Part shown: piece after piece, positions 8,583 to 16,190 of the stretch
Layout of the letters: each line of letters begins with the position of its first letter
How positions within the stretch are numbered: the first letter of the stretch is position 1
From: Dolichospermum sp. FACHB-1091
GTDB lineage: Bacteria > Cyanobacteriota > Cyanobacteriia > Cyanobacteriales > Nostocaceae
Length of the DNA stretch: 64,000 nucleotides
Reading direction: 5' to 3'
Assembly (NCBI RefSeq): GCF_014697585.1
Contig: NZ_JACJSB010000002.1
Location: 62,001-126,000 of the forward strand
Notes under the pieces: generated by a model
What the model was told of the DNA's origin: nothing
Seen by the model: only the letters and a program-made list of their open reading frames with translations
Database searches by the model: none
Position numbers and translations under genes: made by a program

Positions 8583-10022
8583 ATGAACTTTTACGATAAG
8601 TTGAATGGCGCGATCGCCCAAAATCAAAGTTTACTGTTTGTAGGACTAGATCCCAATCCAGAAATGCTCCCTGAGCGATATTCCCAGAAATCACATCCCA
8701 AAAGTATGATTGATAGTCTGTGGGATTGGTTGGAGTTTACTATCACCCAAACCAGTGATTTAGTATGTGCCTATAAACCCACTCTGGGATTTTACGCAGC
8801 TTTAGGTATTCCAGGATGGGAATTACTACAACGAACTTTAAAAGCTATCCCCCCCCACATTCCGATTATATTAGATGCCAAACATAGCGATCTCAATACT
8901 AGTACAATTTTCGCTAAAACTGTTTTTGAAGAATGGCGGATTGATGCGATTACATTGATCCCTTATGCGGGACAGGATCACGTAGCACCCTTTTTAGTTT
9001 ATCCCGATAAAGCCGTTTTTATTTTGTGTACAACTTCTAATCCAGGTGCAGTGATTTTGCAGCAATACCCTACAGCGGAATCCCCTTTTTATTTACAAGT
9101 AGTCAAAGAAGCAAAAAATTGGGGAACACCTGAACAACTGGGTTTAGAAGTAGGAACTATTCAACCAGATATTTTAGCGAAAATTCGCAAAGAAGCACCA
9201 GAAAGAGTAATTTTAGCCCGCAGTATCTGGTCTGAAGGTGGTAATATTAAAAACTTACTATCAGCGGGATTAAATTATCATGGTGACGGGTTACTTCTTC
9301 CCGTTTCTCAAGATATGTTAGGAAGTGAAAATCTATCTACTCAACTGCAATCTTTAAGGGCGGAAATTAATCATCTCAGAACTGAAATTTCCCAGGAAAA
9401 CTCCGTTTGTTCTGTCTGGTTTCCTGATGTTTGTTTGTTAAATCAACACCCACTTTTAGATTTGATTCTACAACTTTATGACATTGGTTGTATTATGTTT
9501 GGTGAATTTGTCCAAGCTTCTGGAGCTACTTTTCCCTATTATATAGACCTACGCAAAATCATTTCCAATCCCCAAATATTTCATCAGATAGTGATTGCTT
9601 ATGCAGAGATTCTCAAAGACCTAACTTATGATAGAATAGCGGGTATTCCTTATGGTTCTTTACCTACGGCTACTGGATTATCATTACATCTAAATTCCCC
9701 GATGATTTTTCCCCGCAAAGAAGTAAAAGCACACGGAACCCGAAAAGTGATTGAAGGTAATTTTAATCCAGGAGAAATTGTTGTAATTGTTGACGATATT
9801 CTGATCAGTGGTAAAAGCGTCATGGAAGGAGCAGAAAAGTTAAAATATGCAGGATTAAATGTCAATGATATTGTCGTATTTATGGATCATGAGCAAGGGG
9901 TAAAAGACAGGTTGCGAGAAAATGGCTATCAAGCACACGCAGTTTTAACAATTTCTGAAATCACAGAAACTTTATATGCTGCTGGGCGCATTAGTGAGGG
10001 ACAATTTAAAATTTTTGCTTGA
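8583..10022 (+). CDS. pyrF-pyrE: Bifunctional orotidine-5'-phosphate decarboxylase / orotate phosphoribosyltransferase
   Basis: A 479-aa fusion of the last two enzymes of UMP synthesis. The N-terminal half (about 1-270) is OMP decarboxylase, opening LLFVGLDPNPEMLP with the catalytic DAKHSD segment near residue 99 and the phosphate loop near 230. The C-terminal half (about 285-479) is orotate phosphoribosyltransferase with the PRPP motif VVIVDDILISGKS at about 399-411. The order (decarboxylase first) is the reverse of animal and plant UMP synthase and is known from cyanobacteria and kinetoplastids. The start ATG at 8583 has a GGAAAA-type ribosome site. A GCGATCGC octamer lies within codons 10-13. 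Confidence 0.9.
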   Translation: MNFYDKLNGAIAQNQSLLFVGLDPNPEMLPERYSQKSHPKSMIDSLWDWLEFTITQTSDLVCAYKPTLGFYAALGIPGWELLQRTLKAIPPHIPIILDAKHSDLNTSTIFAKTVFEEWRIDAITLIPYAGQDHVAPFLVYPDKAVFILCTTSNPGAVILQQYPTAESPFYLQVVKEAKNWGTPEQLGLEVGTIQPDILAKIRKEAPERVILARSIWSEGGNIKNLLSAGLNYHGDGLLLPVSQDMLGSENLSTQLQSLRAEINHLRTEISQENSVCSVWFPDVCLLNQHPLLDLILQLYDIGCIMFGEFVQASGATFPYYIDLRKIISNPQIFHQIVIAYAEILKDLTYDRIAGIPYGSLPTATGLSLHLNSPMIFPRKEVKAHGTRKVIEGNFNPGEIVVIVDDILISGKSVMEGAEKLKYAGLNVNDIVVFMDHEQGVKDRLRENGYQAHAVLTISEITETLYAAGRISEGQFKIFA

Positions 10023-10029
10023 ACAAAAC

Positions 10030-10155
10030 AGTCACCCAAAGCGACTGTGGGGTGTGGAGTCCTTGACATACCTCCTTGGATTAAAGTGGGAGGATTCCTT
10101 AACGCTTCATTGGGTTGTGCTATCGAAATAGTCTTATTGTTCTTAGACCTTCGCA
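10030..10155. mobile_element. Possible left part of a decayed insertion element
   Basis: The stretch from 10040 to 10154 (including GGATTAAAGTGGGAGGATTC) and the stretch from 10269 to 10319, together with the hairpin at 10426-10449, read like the end of an IS200/IS605-type element interrupted by two shorter insertions. No transposase or TnpB reading frame survives. This is recognition by resemblance only. Confidence 0.3.
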
Positions 10156-10268
10156 GGACTTACGCAAAATATCTCTCAAACCCTGTTTTCTTCGTTCTCT
10201 TCGTTCCTATCCCTGACGGGACGCTCCGCGAACGTGGTTCATTATTCCGTGACTTGTGCGTAAGTCCT
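10155..10268. mobile_element. MITE-like element, AGGACTTACGCA-end family
   Basis: A 114-bp element with terminal inverted repeats AGGACTTACGCA / TGCGTAAGTCCT. It differs from the copy at 31068-31181 at only one base (G versus C in CCCTSTTTTC), so one of the two was copied recently or they are kept identical by conversion. The interior has CTTCGTTCTCTTCGTTCCTA and GACGGGACGCTCCGCGAACG but no ORF of its own. Confidence 0.85.
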
Positions 10269-10319
10269 ACTTCGTTTATAGTCTCCTAATGCCATAAGGC
10301 GACCATATCTGTTTTACTA

Positions 10320-10420
10320 TAGCAATCCTACCCCAACCTTGAGAAAATACGTAGATAAAAATCCTTGTTTTATAAGCACTTTAGCCTTATTGAACTCTCA
10401 CGTATCATTTAGGATTGCTA
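10320..10420. mobile_element. MITE-like element with TAGCAATCCTA ends and TA duplication
   Basis: A 101-bp element bounded by TAGCAATCCTA (10320-10330) and TAGGATTGCTA (10410-10420), an 11-bp perfect terminal inverted repeat. It is flanked by TA on both sides (10318-10319 and 10421-10422), the target duplication typical of IS630/Tc1-mariner transposases. No coding content. Confidence 0.75.
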
Positions 10421-10425
10421 TATAA

Positions 10426-10449
10426 AGCCGTCCTTCTATGACGGGGCTT
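10426..10449. repeat. Hairpin, possible end structure of a decayed IS
   Basis: AGCCGTCCTTCTATGACGGGGCT can fold with the arms AGCC-GTC and GAC-GGGGCT around a short loop. Hairpins of this kind mark the right ends of IS200/IS605-type elements. It directly follows the TA-flanked element at 10320-10420. Confidence 0.35.
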
Positions 10450-10556
10450 GTATCCTATATTTTGGGTAACACAAGCTATCAGGAAACATTTCAGTATTAA
10501 GTCGGATGTAAAATATCCGCTTTATGGGTTATTTATAGGGAAACAGAATAAAAACC

Positions 10557-11108
10557 ATGGAAACTGATTCTTCCACCCCCAATAACGACACTTTTCCTGA
10601 AGAAAACTTAGATACCAGTGAAGTAGCTATTCAGGTTGATAAATTATCAGACAGACAGCGCCAAATTAGCGCTAAAATCCAAATTCCCCAACCAGTGGAA
10701 AAAGTTTGGCAAATTCTCACGGACTATGAATCATTACCTGATTTTATTCCCAATCTCGCCAAAAGCACTCTTCTTGAACATCCCAATGGAGGTATTCGAC
10801 TGGAACAAATTGGTAGAGCGAGTTTACTTAATTTTAAATTCTGTGCCCGTGTGGTTTTGGATTTAGAGGAATCATTTCCCAAATTAATCCAATTCAATAT
10901 GGTAGAAGGAGATTTTAAAGGGTTTTCGGGTTTTTGGTGCTTAGAGCCTTGTTTCCTCAGTGAACAACAAGGTACTACTCTTTGCTACACCATCCAAGTT
11001 TGGCCGAAGCTGACTATGCCAATCTCAATTATTGAACGCCGTCTCAGTCAAGATCTGCAAGCCAACCTCTTAGCAATTCGTCAGCGCTCTCTAGAAACCA
11101 TACTCTAA
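10557..11108 (+). CDS. SRPBCC (START/polyketide cyclase-like) protein
   Basis: A 183-aa protein. After a polar N-terminal tail of about 35 residues comes a helix-grip fold: ISAKIQIPQPVEKVWQILTDYESLPDFIPNLAKS is the usual opening of the polyketide cyclase/dehydrase and coenzyme Q-binding branch, followed by beta strands and a long C-terminal helix (LSQDLQANLLAIRQRSLE). Such proteins bind hydrophobic ligands in a cavity; the ligand here is unknown. Similar proteins are common in cyanobacteria and plastids. It ends just before a bidirectional terminator shared with tRNA-Glu. Confidence 0.78.
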   Translation: METDSSTPNNDTFPEENLDTSEVAIQVDKLSDRQRQISAKIQIPQPVEKVWQILTDYESLPDFIPNLAKSTLLEHPNGGIRLEQIGRASLLNFKFCARVVLDLEESFPKLIQFNMVEGDFKGFSGFWCLEPCFLSEQQGTTLCYTIQVWPKLTMPISIIERRLSQDLQANLLAIRQRSLETIL

Positions 11109-11155
11109 CAAATTCTCTGGTTACAGGAACTACAAAAAAAGCAGAAAGAACAAAA

Positions 11156-11179
11156 GGATAGAAAAAGTTTTTTCTATCC
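11156..11179. terminator. Bidirectional terminator between the SRPBCC gene and tRNA-Glu
   Basis: A perfect hairpin: GGATAGAAAAA (11156-11166), a two-base loop, then TTTTTCTATCC (11169-11179). It sits 48 bp after the SRPBCC stop on the plus strand and 10 bp beyond the tRNA 3' end on the minus strand, with A/T runs on both sides, so it can serve both convergent transcripts. Confidence 0.75.
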
Positions 11180-11188
11180 CTTCTTCAG

Positions 11189-11261
11189 TACCCCCAAGGG
11201 AATTCGAATCCCTGTTACCTCCGTGAAAGGGAGGTGTCCTAGGCCTCTAGACGATGGGGGC
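11189..11261 (-). tRNA. trnE-UUC: tRNA-Glu (anticodon UUC)
   Basis: Read on the minus strand, a 73-nt cloverleaf: acceptor arm GCCCCCA pairing with TGGGGGT, D arm with CTAGAGG, anticodon arm CCTCC-CTTTCAC-GGAGG with anticodon TTC, and T arm AGGGATTCGAATTCCCT. CCA is not encoded. In cyanobacteria glutamyl-tRNA(Glu) also feeds tetrapyrrole synthesis through glutamyl-tRNA reductase, so this tRNA supplies both translation and chlorophyll and bilin formation. Confidence 0.97.
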
Positions 11262-11534
11262 TTGTTTTTCATCACTTTAAATAATATAGCGGATTTTTTT
11301 GAGGATGTCAATAGGTTGGGAAAAAATTTTTTTTAGCAGTCTGGGAAAGGGTTAGAGGCGCGAGCAGGGGAAATAAACTGCTTACCGTTGAATAAAATCT
11401 ACTAAAATCTTAGTGAGATAACTTTGTGGGCAATGTTTTGATGATGAACGTCTCCAGATACTCTTGTTTACCAGTTTCCTTGCTATATGATTCTGTACAG
11501 AGGATTTTGAAATCTATGGCTCAAAATCTACAAC

Positions 11535-13427
11535 ATGGAAGCACCTTTTGAAATTACCATCCAGATGGTGATCACTGTTTTTGCAGGCATTAGCGCCCAG
11601 GTAATGGCTGCATATTTCAAGCTACCCAGCATTGTCTTACTACTGCTATTAGGCATTCTTTTGGGTAAAGACGGTGTGGGACTATTGCAACCGCATTTAC
11701 TAGGGACGGGATTAGAAGTGATTGTTTCCCTAGCAACGGCAATCATTTTGTTTGAGGGTGGACTGAAATTAGATCGGCAAGAGTTGGGCAAGGTTTCCCT
11801 TAGTTTACAGTTACTTGTGACACTGGGAACAATGATCACTCTGTTGGGAGGTAGTCTGGCCGCTCACTGGTTGGGTGAATTTCCTTGGAATATAGCTTTT
11901 CTCTATGGGTCTATTGTTGTTGTTACTGGTCCAACTGTAATTGGTCCATTAATTCAACAAATTAATGTAGATAGACAAGTAGCAACACTATTAGAAGGAG
12001 AAGGGATTATCATTGATCCCGTAGGTGCTATTCTGGCCTATGTAGTCCTAGATACAATTTTAAACGGTGATACAGACCCGATTAATGCCATTATTGGTCT
12101 CCTCTTACGTTTCGGTGTAGGTGCGGGTATAGGTGGTATTGGTGGCTACTTAATGAGTTGGATCTTCAAACGTGCTAATTTCATCTCCTTTGAACTAAAA
12201 AATTTGGTTGTACTGGCAATCTTATGGGTATTATTCACCCTAGCGCAAATGATCCGCAGTGAGTCAGGAATTATGACTACAGTGGTGGCTGGTGCGGTAT
12301 TTGCTAACTCTTCAGTTCCCGAAGAACGTTTATTGCGAAGTTTTAAAAATCAACTTACCATTCTCAGTGTTTCTGTTTTATTCATCCTCCTGGCGGCTGA
12401 TTTATCTATTGCCAGTGTCTTGGCTTTGGGTTGGGGGAGTTTATTGACTGTTTTGGTGTTAATGTTTGTCGTGCGTCCCATTAATATCATTTTTTGTACT
12501 TGGAAAAGTGACTTAAATTGGCGACAAAAACTATTTTTAAGTTGGGTTGCACCCAGAGGCATAGTTTCCGCTTCTGTGGCCTCTTTGTTTGCCATTTTAC
12601 TCACCCAACGCGGCATTAATGGTGGTGACTCAATTAAGGCTTTAGTGTTTTTAACAATTATTATGACAGTTTTTTGTCAAGGTTTAACCGCTGGCTGGTT
12701 GGTTAAATTGTTAAGAATTAGTTCTCAAGACGCAACCGGGGCGGTAATTGTGGGCTGTAATCCTTTAGGTTTATTAATTGCTCGCTTTTTTCAAGAACGA
12801 GGAGAAAGTGTGGTGATGATTGATACTGATCCAGAACGTTTAGCCCAAGCGGAAGCCCAAAATCTGCGGGTAATTGCTAGTAGTGCTTTGGACGGGGAAA
12901 TACTCGAAGAGGCCGGAATTGCTTCAATGGGTACTTTTTTGGCAATTACAAGTAATGGTGAGGTAAATTTTGTTTTAGCACAACGGGCTGCTGAGGAATT
13001 TAATCCCCCCTGTGTTTTAGCTGCTTTTCCCCGTCACCCTCAAGGTTCTCCTGTGGTTAATAGTAAAGTTGATCAGGCTTTTGTTTCTGATTTACCAATA
13101 AAAACTTGGAATGAATATTTAAGCAATGGACAAGTTAAGTTAGGTGCAACTACATTAAATGTAGCAGAATTTGCATCTCAACAGGAACATATACAAGAAA
13201 AAATTCAGGATGGGATTTTAATACCTCTTTTGCTAGAACGGGAAGAACGTTTACAGGTAATGTCAGCTACCCAAGAATGGGAAATTGGCGATCGCATTAT
13301 CTATCTATTATATGATTCCCGTCCTAATCTTTTAAAACTGCTCTCTGGTGCGAGTCAATCTACACCTTTAACGGTGGAAACATTAGCAGAAGTCGAAGAA
13401 GTCAGGATCAAAAATACTAATGTTTAA
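11535..13427 (+). CDS. Cation:proton antiporter (CPA1/NhaP type) with C-terminal TrkA-N domain
   Basis: A 630-aa protein. About residues 5-390 form 12 or so membrane helices of the Na+/H+ exchanger family, including the conserved SLATAIILFEGGL and GPTVIGPLIQQ segments and the acidic GEGIIIDPVGAI near residue 155. A nucleotide-binding RCK/TrkA-N domain follows (from about 403: AVIVGCNPLGLLIARFF, then MIDTDPER), so transport may be gated by NAD(H) or another nucleotide. The role is Na+ or K+ efflux for pH and salt balance. Start ATG at 11535. No partner genes. Confidence 0.88.
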   Translation: MEAPFEITIQMVITVFAGISAQVMAAYFKLPSIVLLLLLGILLGKDGVGLLQPHLLGTGLEVIVSLATAIILFEGGLKLDRQELGKVSLSLQLLVTLGTMITLLGGSLAAHWLGEFPWNIAFLYGSIVVVTGPTVIGPLIQQINVDRQVATLLEGEGIIIDPVGAILAYVVLDTILNGDTDPINAIIGLLLRFGVGAGIGGIGGYLMSWIFKRANFISFELKNLVVLAILWVLFTLAQMIRSESGIMTTVVAGAVFANSSVPEERLLRSFKNQLTILSVSVLFILLAADLSIASVLALGWGSLLTVLVLMFVVRPINIIFCTWKSDLNWRQKLFLSWVAPRGIVSASVASLFAILLTQRGINGGDSIKALVFLTIIMTVFCQGLTAGWLVKLLRISSQDATGAVIVGCNPLGLLIARFFQERGESVVMIDTDPERLAQAEAQNLRVIASSALDGEILEEAGIASMGTFLAITSNGEVNFVLAQRAAEEFNPPCVLAAFPRHPQGSPVVNSKVDQAFVSDLPIKTWNEYLSNGQVKLGATTLNVAEFASQQEHIQEKIQDGILIPLLLEREERLQVMSATQEWEIGDRIIYLLYDSRPNLLKLLSGASQSTPLTVETLAEVEEVRIKNTNV

Positions 13428-13465
13428 AGATTTCTGTAATTTAAATATCCATTATCTCTAATATT

Positions 13466-13495
13466 TGTAGAGACGTTCCATGGAACGTCTCTACA
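13466..13495. repeat. Perfect 30-bp palindrome (dispersed repeat), likely terminator
   Basis: TGTAGAGACGTTCCA is followed directly by its exact reverse complement TGGAACGTCTCTACA. The same 30 bp recurs at 44661-44690. Here it lies between the convergent antiporter and aldo/keto reductase genes, where a strong hairpin can stop both transcripts. Confidence 0.85.
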
Positions 13496-13524
13496 TTATA
13501 TAACGTCTGTACATTTGATTTTTT

Positions 13525-14655
13525 TTATTCCCATAATCTTCTTCCTGCTTTCCCTTGTAATCTTTCATGGGTATCTTTTAATAAGTTAGGAATATCTAAA
13601 TTTTCTGGACATTTAGGTAAACAATCACCACATTCTGTACAACGGTTGGCTTTCATTCCTGGAAACCAATGACCGGCTTTTTCAAACATTCCATAACGAT
13701 ATTGTCCATAATCTGTCATATTGTAGGCTACGGCTAAATTTCTTAATCTTAAAACTTCGGGAATATGAATATTTTCGGGACAAGGTAAACAAGCATAACA
13801 TTGACTACATTTATCAGTTAATAAAACATGATTTTGCTGAGTTTCTAATCTTTCTAAAATGGCAATTTCCGCTGTTGTTAATTCATTTTTATCAGCAAAA
13901 ATTTCGGGAGATATTACTAATTCTTCTGGTTTTGCAGGTCCTATACTCAAGGTAGTAATGCGTTTGTCATTGAGTAGAAAACGATAATTAAAATCTAAGG
14001 GTGTGAATGGATGACACAGTTCTTTTAATGTTGGGGGAGGACTATATAATTTTCCCCCTTTATCAGCAGGAGAAATAATAAAAACTCCCATATCTTTCTC
14101 TATTGCTAATTCAATTGCGGCGGTATTACGTTGAAAAAAATAGTAATAATGGAGATTGACAAATTCAAAAAAATCTGTATTTATAGCGGCTAAAATTAGA
14201 TCTAATGCACCATGGGTAGAAAACCCAATATGTCTAACTCTGCCATCATTTACAGCTTCTTGTACAGCCAGCATACAGCCGTTTTTTGATTGTACCCATT
14301 CTAAATGTTCCCACGTATTTAATCCATGAATTCCTAGACAATCTAAATAATCTAAATTTAACCGCTTTAAAGATTCATCAATATACAGACGCATGGTATC
14401 AGAATCTGCTGTAGGCGGAATTTTGGTAGTAATATAAAGTTGATGACGAGGTATTGATAAACCAGCCTTAATGGCTTTAGCTAAATATGCCTCACTGTCA
14501 CCATAACCTCTAGCTGTTTCTAGATGATTAATTCCTAAAGATAAAGCTTTTTCAATGGTTTGCTGGACATTTTCGCTATCAGTTAAATAGCGCATTGTTC
14601 CCAAGGAAAAAACAGAAAGATGTAAGTTAGTTTTACCAAAACGACGATATTGCAT
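13525..14655 (-). CDS. Aldo/keto reductase with C-terminal 4Fe-4S ferredoxin domain
   Basis: A 376-aa protein. Residues about 1-260 form an aldo/keto reductase barrel (YRRFGKTNLHLSVFSLGT, HLETARGYGDSE with the catalytic Tyr, ITTKIPP, HGLNTWEHL, IGFSTHG). The C-terminus adds two cysteine clusters, CSQCYACLPCP near 281 and CTECGDCLPKCP near 338, each suited to a 4Fe-4S cluster. This architecture is a recognised bacterial subgroup and suggests that ferredoxin-type electrons can meet NADPH chemistry. The substrate is unknown. Downstream it converges with the antiporter gene. Confidence 0.85.
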   Translation of the reverse strand: MQYRRFGKTNLHLSVFSLGTMRYLTDSENVQQTIEKALSLGINHLETARGYGDSEAYLAKAIKAGLSIPRHQLYITTKIPPTADSDTMRLYIDESLKRLNLDYLDCLGIHGLNTWEHLEWVQSKNGCMLAVQEAVNDGRVRHIGFSTHGALDLILAAINTDFFEFVNLHYYYFFQRNTAAIELAIEKDMGVFIISPADKGGKLYSPPPTLKELCHPFTPLDFNYRFLLNDKRITTLSIGPAKPEELVISPEIFADKNELTTAEIAILERLETQQNHVLLTDKCSQCYACLPCPENIHIPEVLRLRNLAVAYNMTDYGQYRYGMFEKAGHWFPGMKANRCTECGDCLPKCPENLDIPNLLKDTHERLQGKAGRRLWE

Positions 14656-15035
14656 GACTCCAATTTATTCGGTTAAATAAATCATAGCTGAGTTGAGGAA
14701 AGAATAGAGAAATAATAATTTTCTAATGTAGGGTGCGTTAGCGACAGCGTAACGCACTGTTAATAGATTTAATTTATTAATGTTGATTTGTTACGTTGCG
14801 TATGTGATCTAATGTAAATTAAATAATATTTTCGCGCTTCTAATGCACCATAGATACTATAACCGTGCGTTATCAACACAGTCCAGGAAAATTGGTAATT
14901 TATTTTTTTTAAGTCCCTAATTCTCCATAGTAACCAGCTTTAGTGATATACTCGTACAAGTGACTCAATAATGGCCTATAACGAGTTGTTTAAAACTTAT
15001 TGTACGCAGATTTTTAACTGCTTTTTAATAGAATT
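14656..15035. other. 380-bp divergent intergenic region with a dispersed hairpin
   Basis: Lies between the divergent aldo/keto reductase and raf1 genes, so it must hold both promoters. It contains GTGCGTTA-GCGACAGCG-TAACGCAC at 14733-14757, a hairpin belonging to a repeat that is common in cyanobacterial intergenic DNA. No ORF was seen. Confidence 0.5.
14733..14757. repeat. Dispersed hairpin repeat GTGCGTTA...TAACGCAC
   Basis: Perfect 8-bp arms around a nine-base loop, embedded in the phrase TAGGGTGCGTTAGCGACAGC that is widespread in cyanobacterial intergenic regions. Probably a REP-like element. Confidence 0.6.
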
Positions 15036-16109
15036 ATGACAGAAATACAGCCCAACTCTCAAAATCTTGAGGATACAGCTACAGAGTTATTAGTGAAGCT
15101 GAGACAAAAACAGGGTTCTTGGGTAGAATGGGGACAAGCCATCGCTTACTTGCAAAAAAATGGTTATAATCCTCAGACTATCTTTGAAGCAACAGGATTT
15201 GAACCAATTCAACAGAATCAGGTAATTGTTGGCTCTCAAGTTTATGCTTCTATGGAAAAATGTGGAGCATCAGCGGAAACATTAGCATATTACAAGCAAA
15301 AAAGCAGTGATGTGTTATATGAATTACGTGGACTCAATCAAGAAGACCGTGCCAGTACGGCTGATTTAACCTTTGAATACAAGCTTGATGCAGATGTAGT
15401 CAGAGATATAGCCAAAGCAGTTAAAGATTTCTCTTGGTTTCCTAATTTACCAGAAGGCTTCAGTAAACATCCGGGGGATGCTGTCGCTTATCAATCTTGG
15501 AAATTCGCTAAACAAAAATCTGACTTGTCCGAGCGATCGCGTTTAATAGCTAAGGGTTTACGCTTTGCCCATTCTGAAAGTGCTAGAAAGCAATTAGAAC
15601 AACTATTAATGGATTTTAGCGTTGCGCCCAAAGTTGCTCCACCTATCCTCCCTTTTTACCGTCTTGAATCTGATGAAGACTTACCCCGGATTTTACCAGT
15701 CATAGGTGAGTTACCATTAACACAAGAAGACTTAAAAGCTGTACCATTGATTACGGAGATTGAACCATTTCGGATGGTCAAATTTGCGGGGGAACAAGCT
15801 TGGGTATCTTTACCAGGGTGGAAAGTGCTATTAAATGCCGAAGATCCCGTGGTAGTCATTGGTAATAGTGATATTTTTCCCAACCCTCATCAAAGCAAAA
15901 TTGAACCAATTATGATTGTAATAGATCGCGCTCAAAGAGAATGGGATATTTCCAACTACTTTGTTTTTGATAATGGAGAGAGTATTGACTTCCAATGGTT
16001 TGAAACTGCACCAAAAATTCCCTTATTGGGAAAAATGATTGTTTTAGTTCGGCCAAAGAAAGTTCTAGATGAAGAATTTACCAAAGATGCTTGGCAAATT
16101 GATGAATAA
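15036..16109 (+). CDS. raf1: Rubisco accumulation factor 1 (Raf1)
   Basis: A 357-aa protein with the Raf1 layout: an alpha-helical N-terminal domain (about 15-190, with GSWVEWGQAIAYLQKNGY and the KHPGDAVAYQSWKFAKQ segment) joined to a C-terminal beta-sandwich dimerisation domain (about 215-350, ending in the IVLVRPKK region). Raf1 acts after GroEL: it clamps RbcL dimers and supports assembly of the RbcL8 core of Rubisco before RbcS displaces it. Rubisco genes are not in the window. A GCGATCGC octamer lies in the coding region near 15534. Confidence 0.88.
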   Translation: MTEIQPNSQNLEDTATELLVKLRQKQGSWVEWGQAIAYLQKNGYNPQTIFEATGFEPIQQNQVIVGSQVYASMEKCGASAETLAYYKQKSSDVLYELRGLNQEDRASTADLTFEYKLDADVVRDIAKAVKDFSWFPNLPEGFSKHPGDAVAYQSWKFAKQKSDLSERSRLIAKGLRFAHSESARKQLEQLLMDFSVAPKVAPPILPFYRLESDEDLPRILPVIGELPLTQEDLKAVPLITEIEPFRMVKFAGEQAWVSLPGWKVLLNAEDPVVVIGNSDIFPNPHQSKIEPIMIVIDRAQREWDISNYFVFDNGESIDFQWFETAPKIPLLGKMIVLVRPKKVLDEEFTKDAWQIDE

Positions 16110-16160
16110 TTGATCAAGAAAGGTAATAGCTAGGCTAAAAAGCATCTAATTTATATAATT

Positions 16161-16181
16161 GGGCGGGCTAGAAGCCCACCC
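16161..16181. repeat. Hairpin between raf1 and the helicase gene
   Basis: GGGCGGGCT, loop AGA, AGCCCACCC: nine pairs with one mismatch. It belongs to a dispersed GGGTGGGCTTCTAGCCCGCCC-type repeat and could slow or end raf1 transcription. The helicase start lies only 10 bp further on. Confidence 0.5.
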
Positions 16182-16190
16182 CACAAGACA

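Noticed and set aside
10047-10289. 80-codon plus-strand ORF after pyrFE
   Set aside because: It crosses the boundary between the decayed element and the 114-bp MITE, so it is a chance fusion of repeat sequences.
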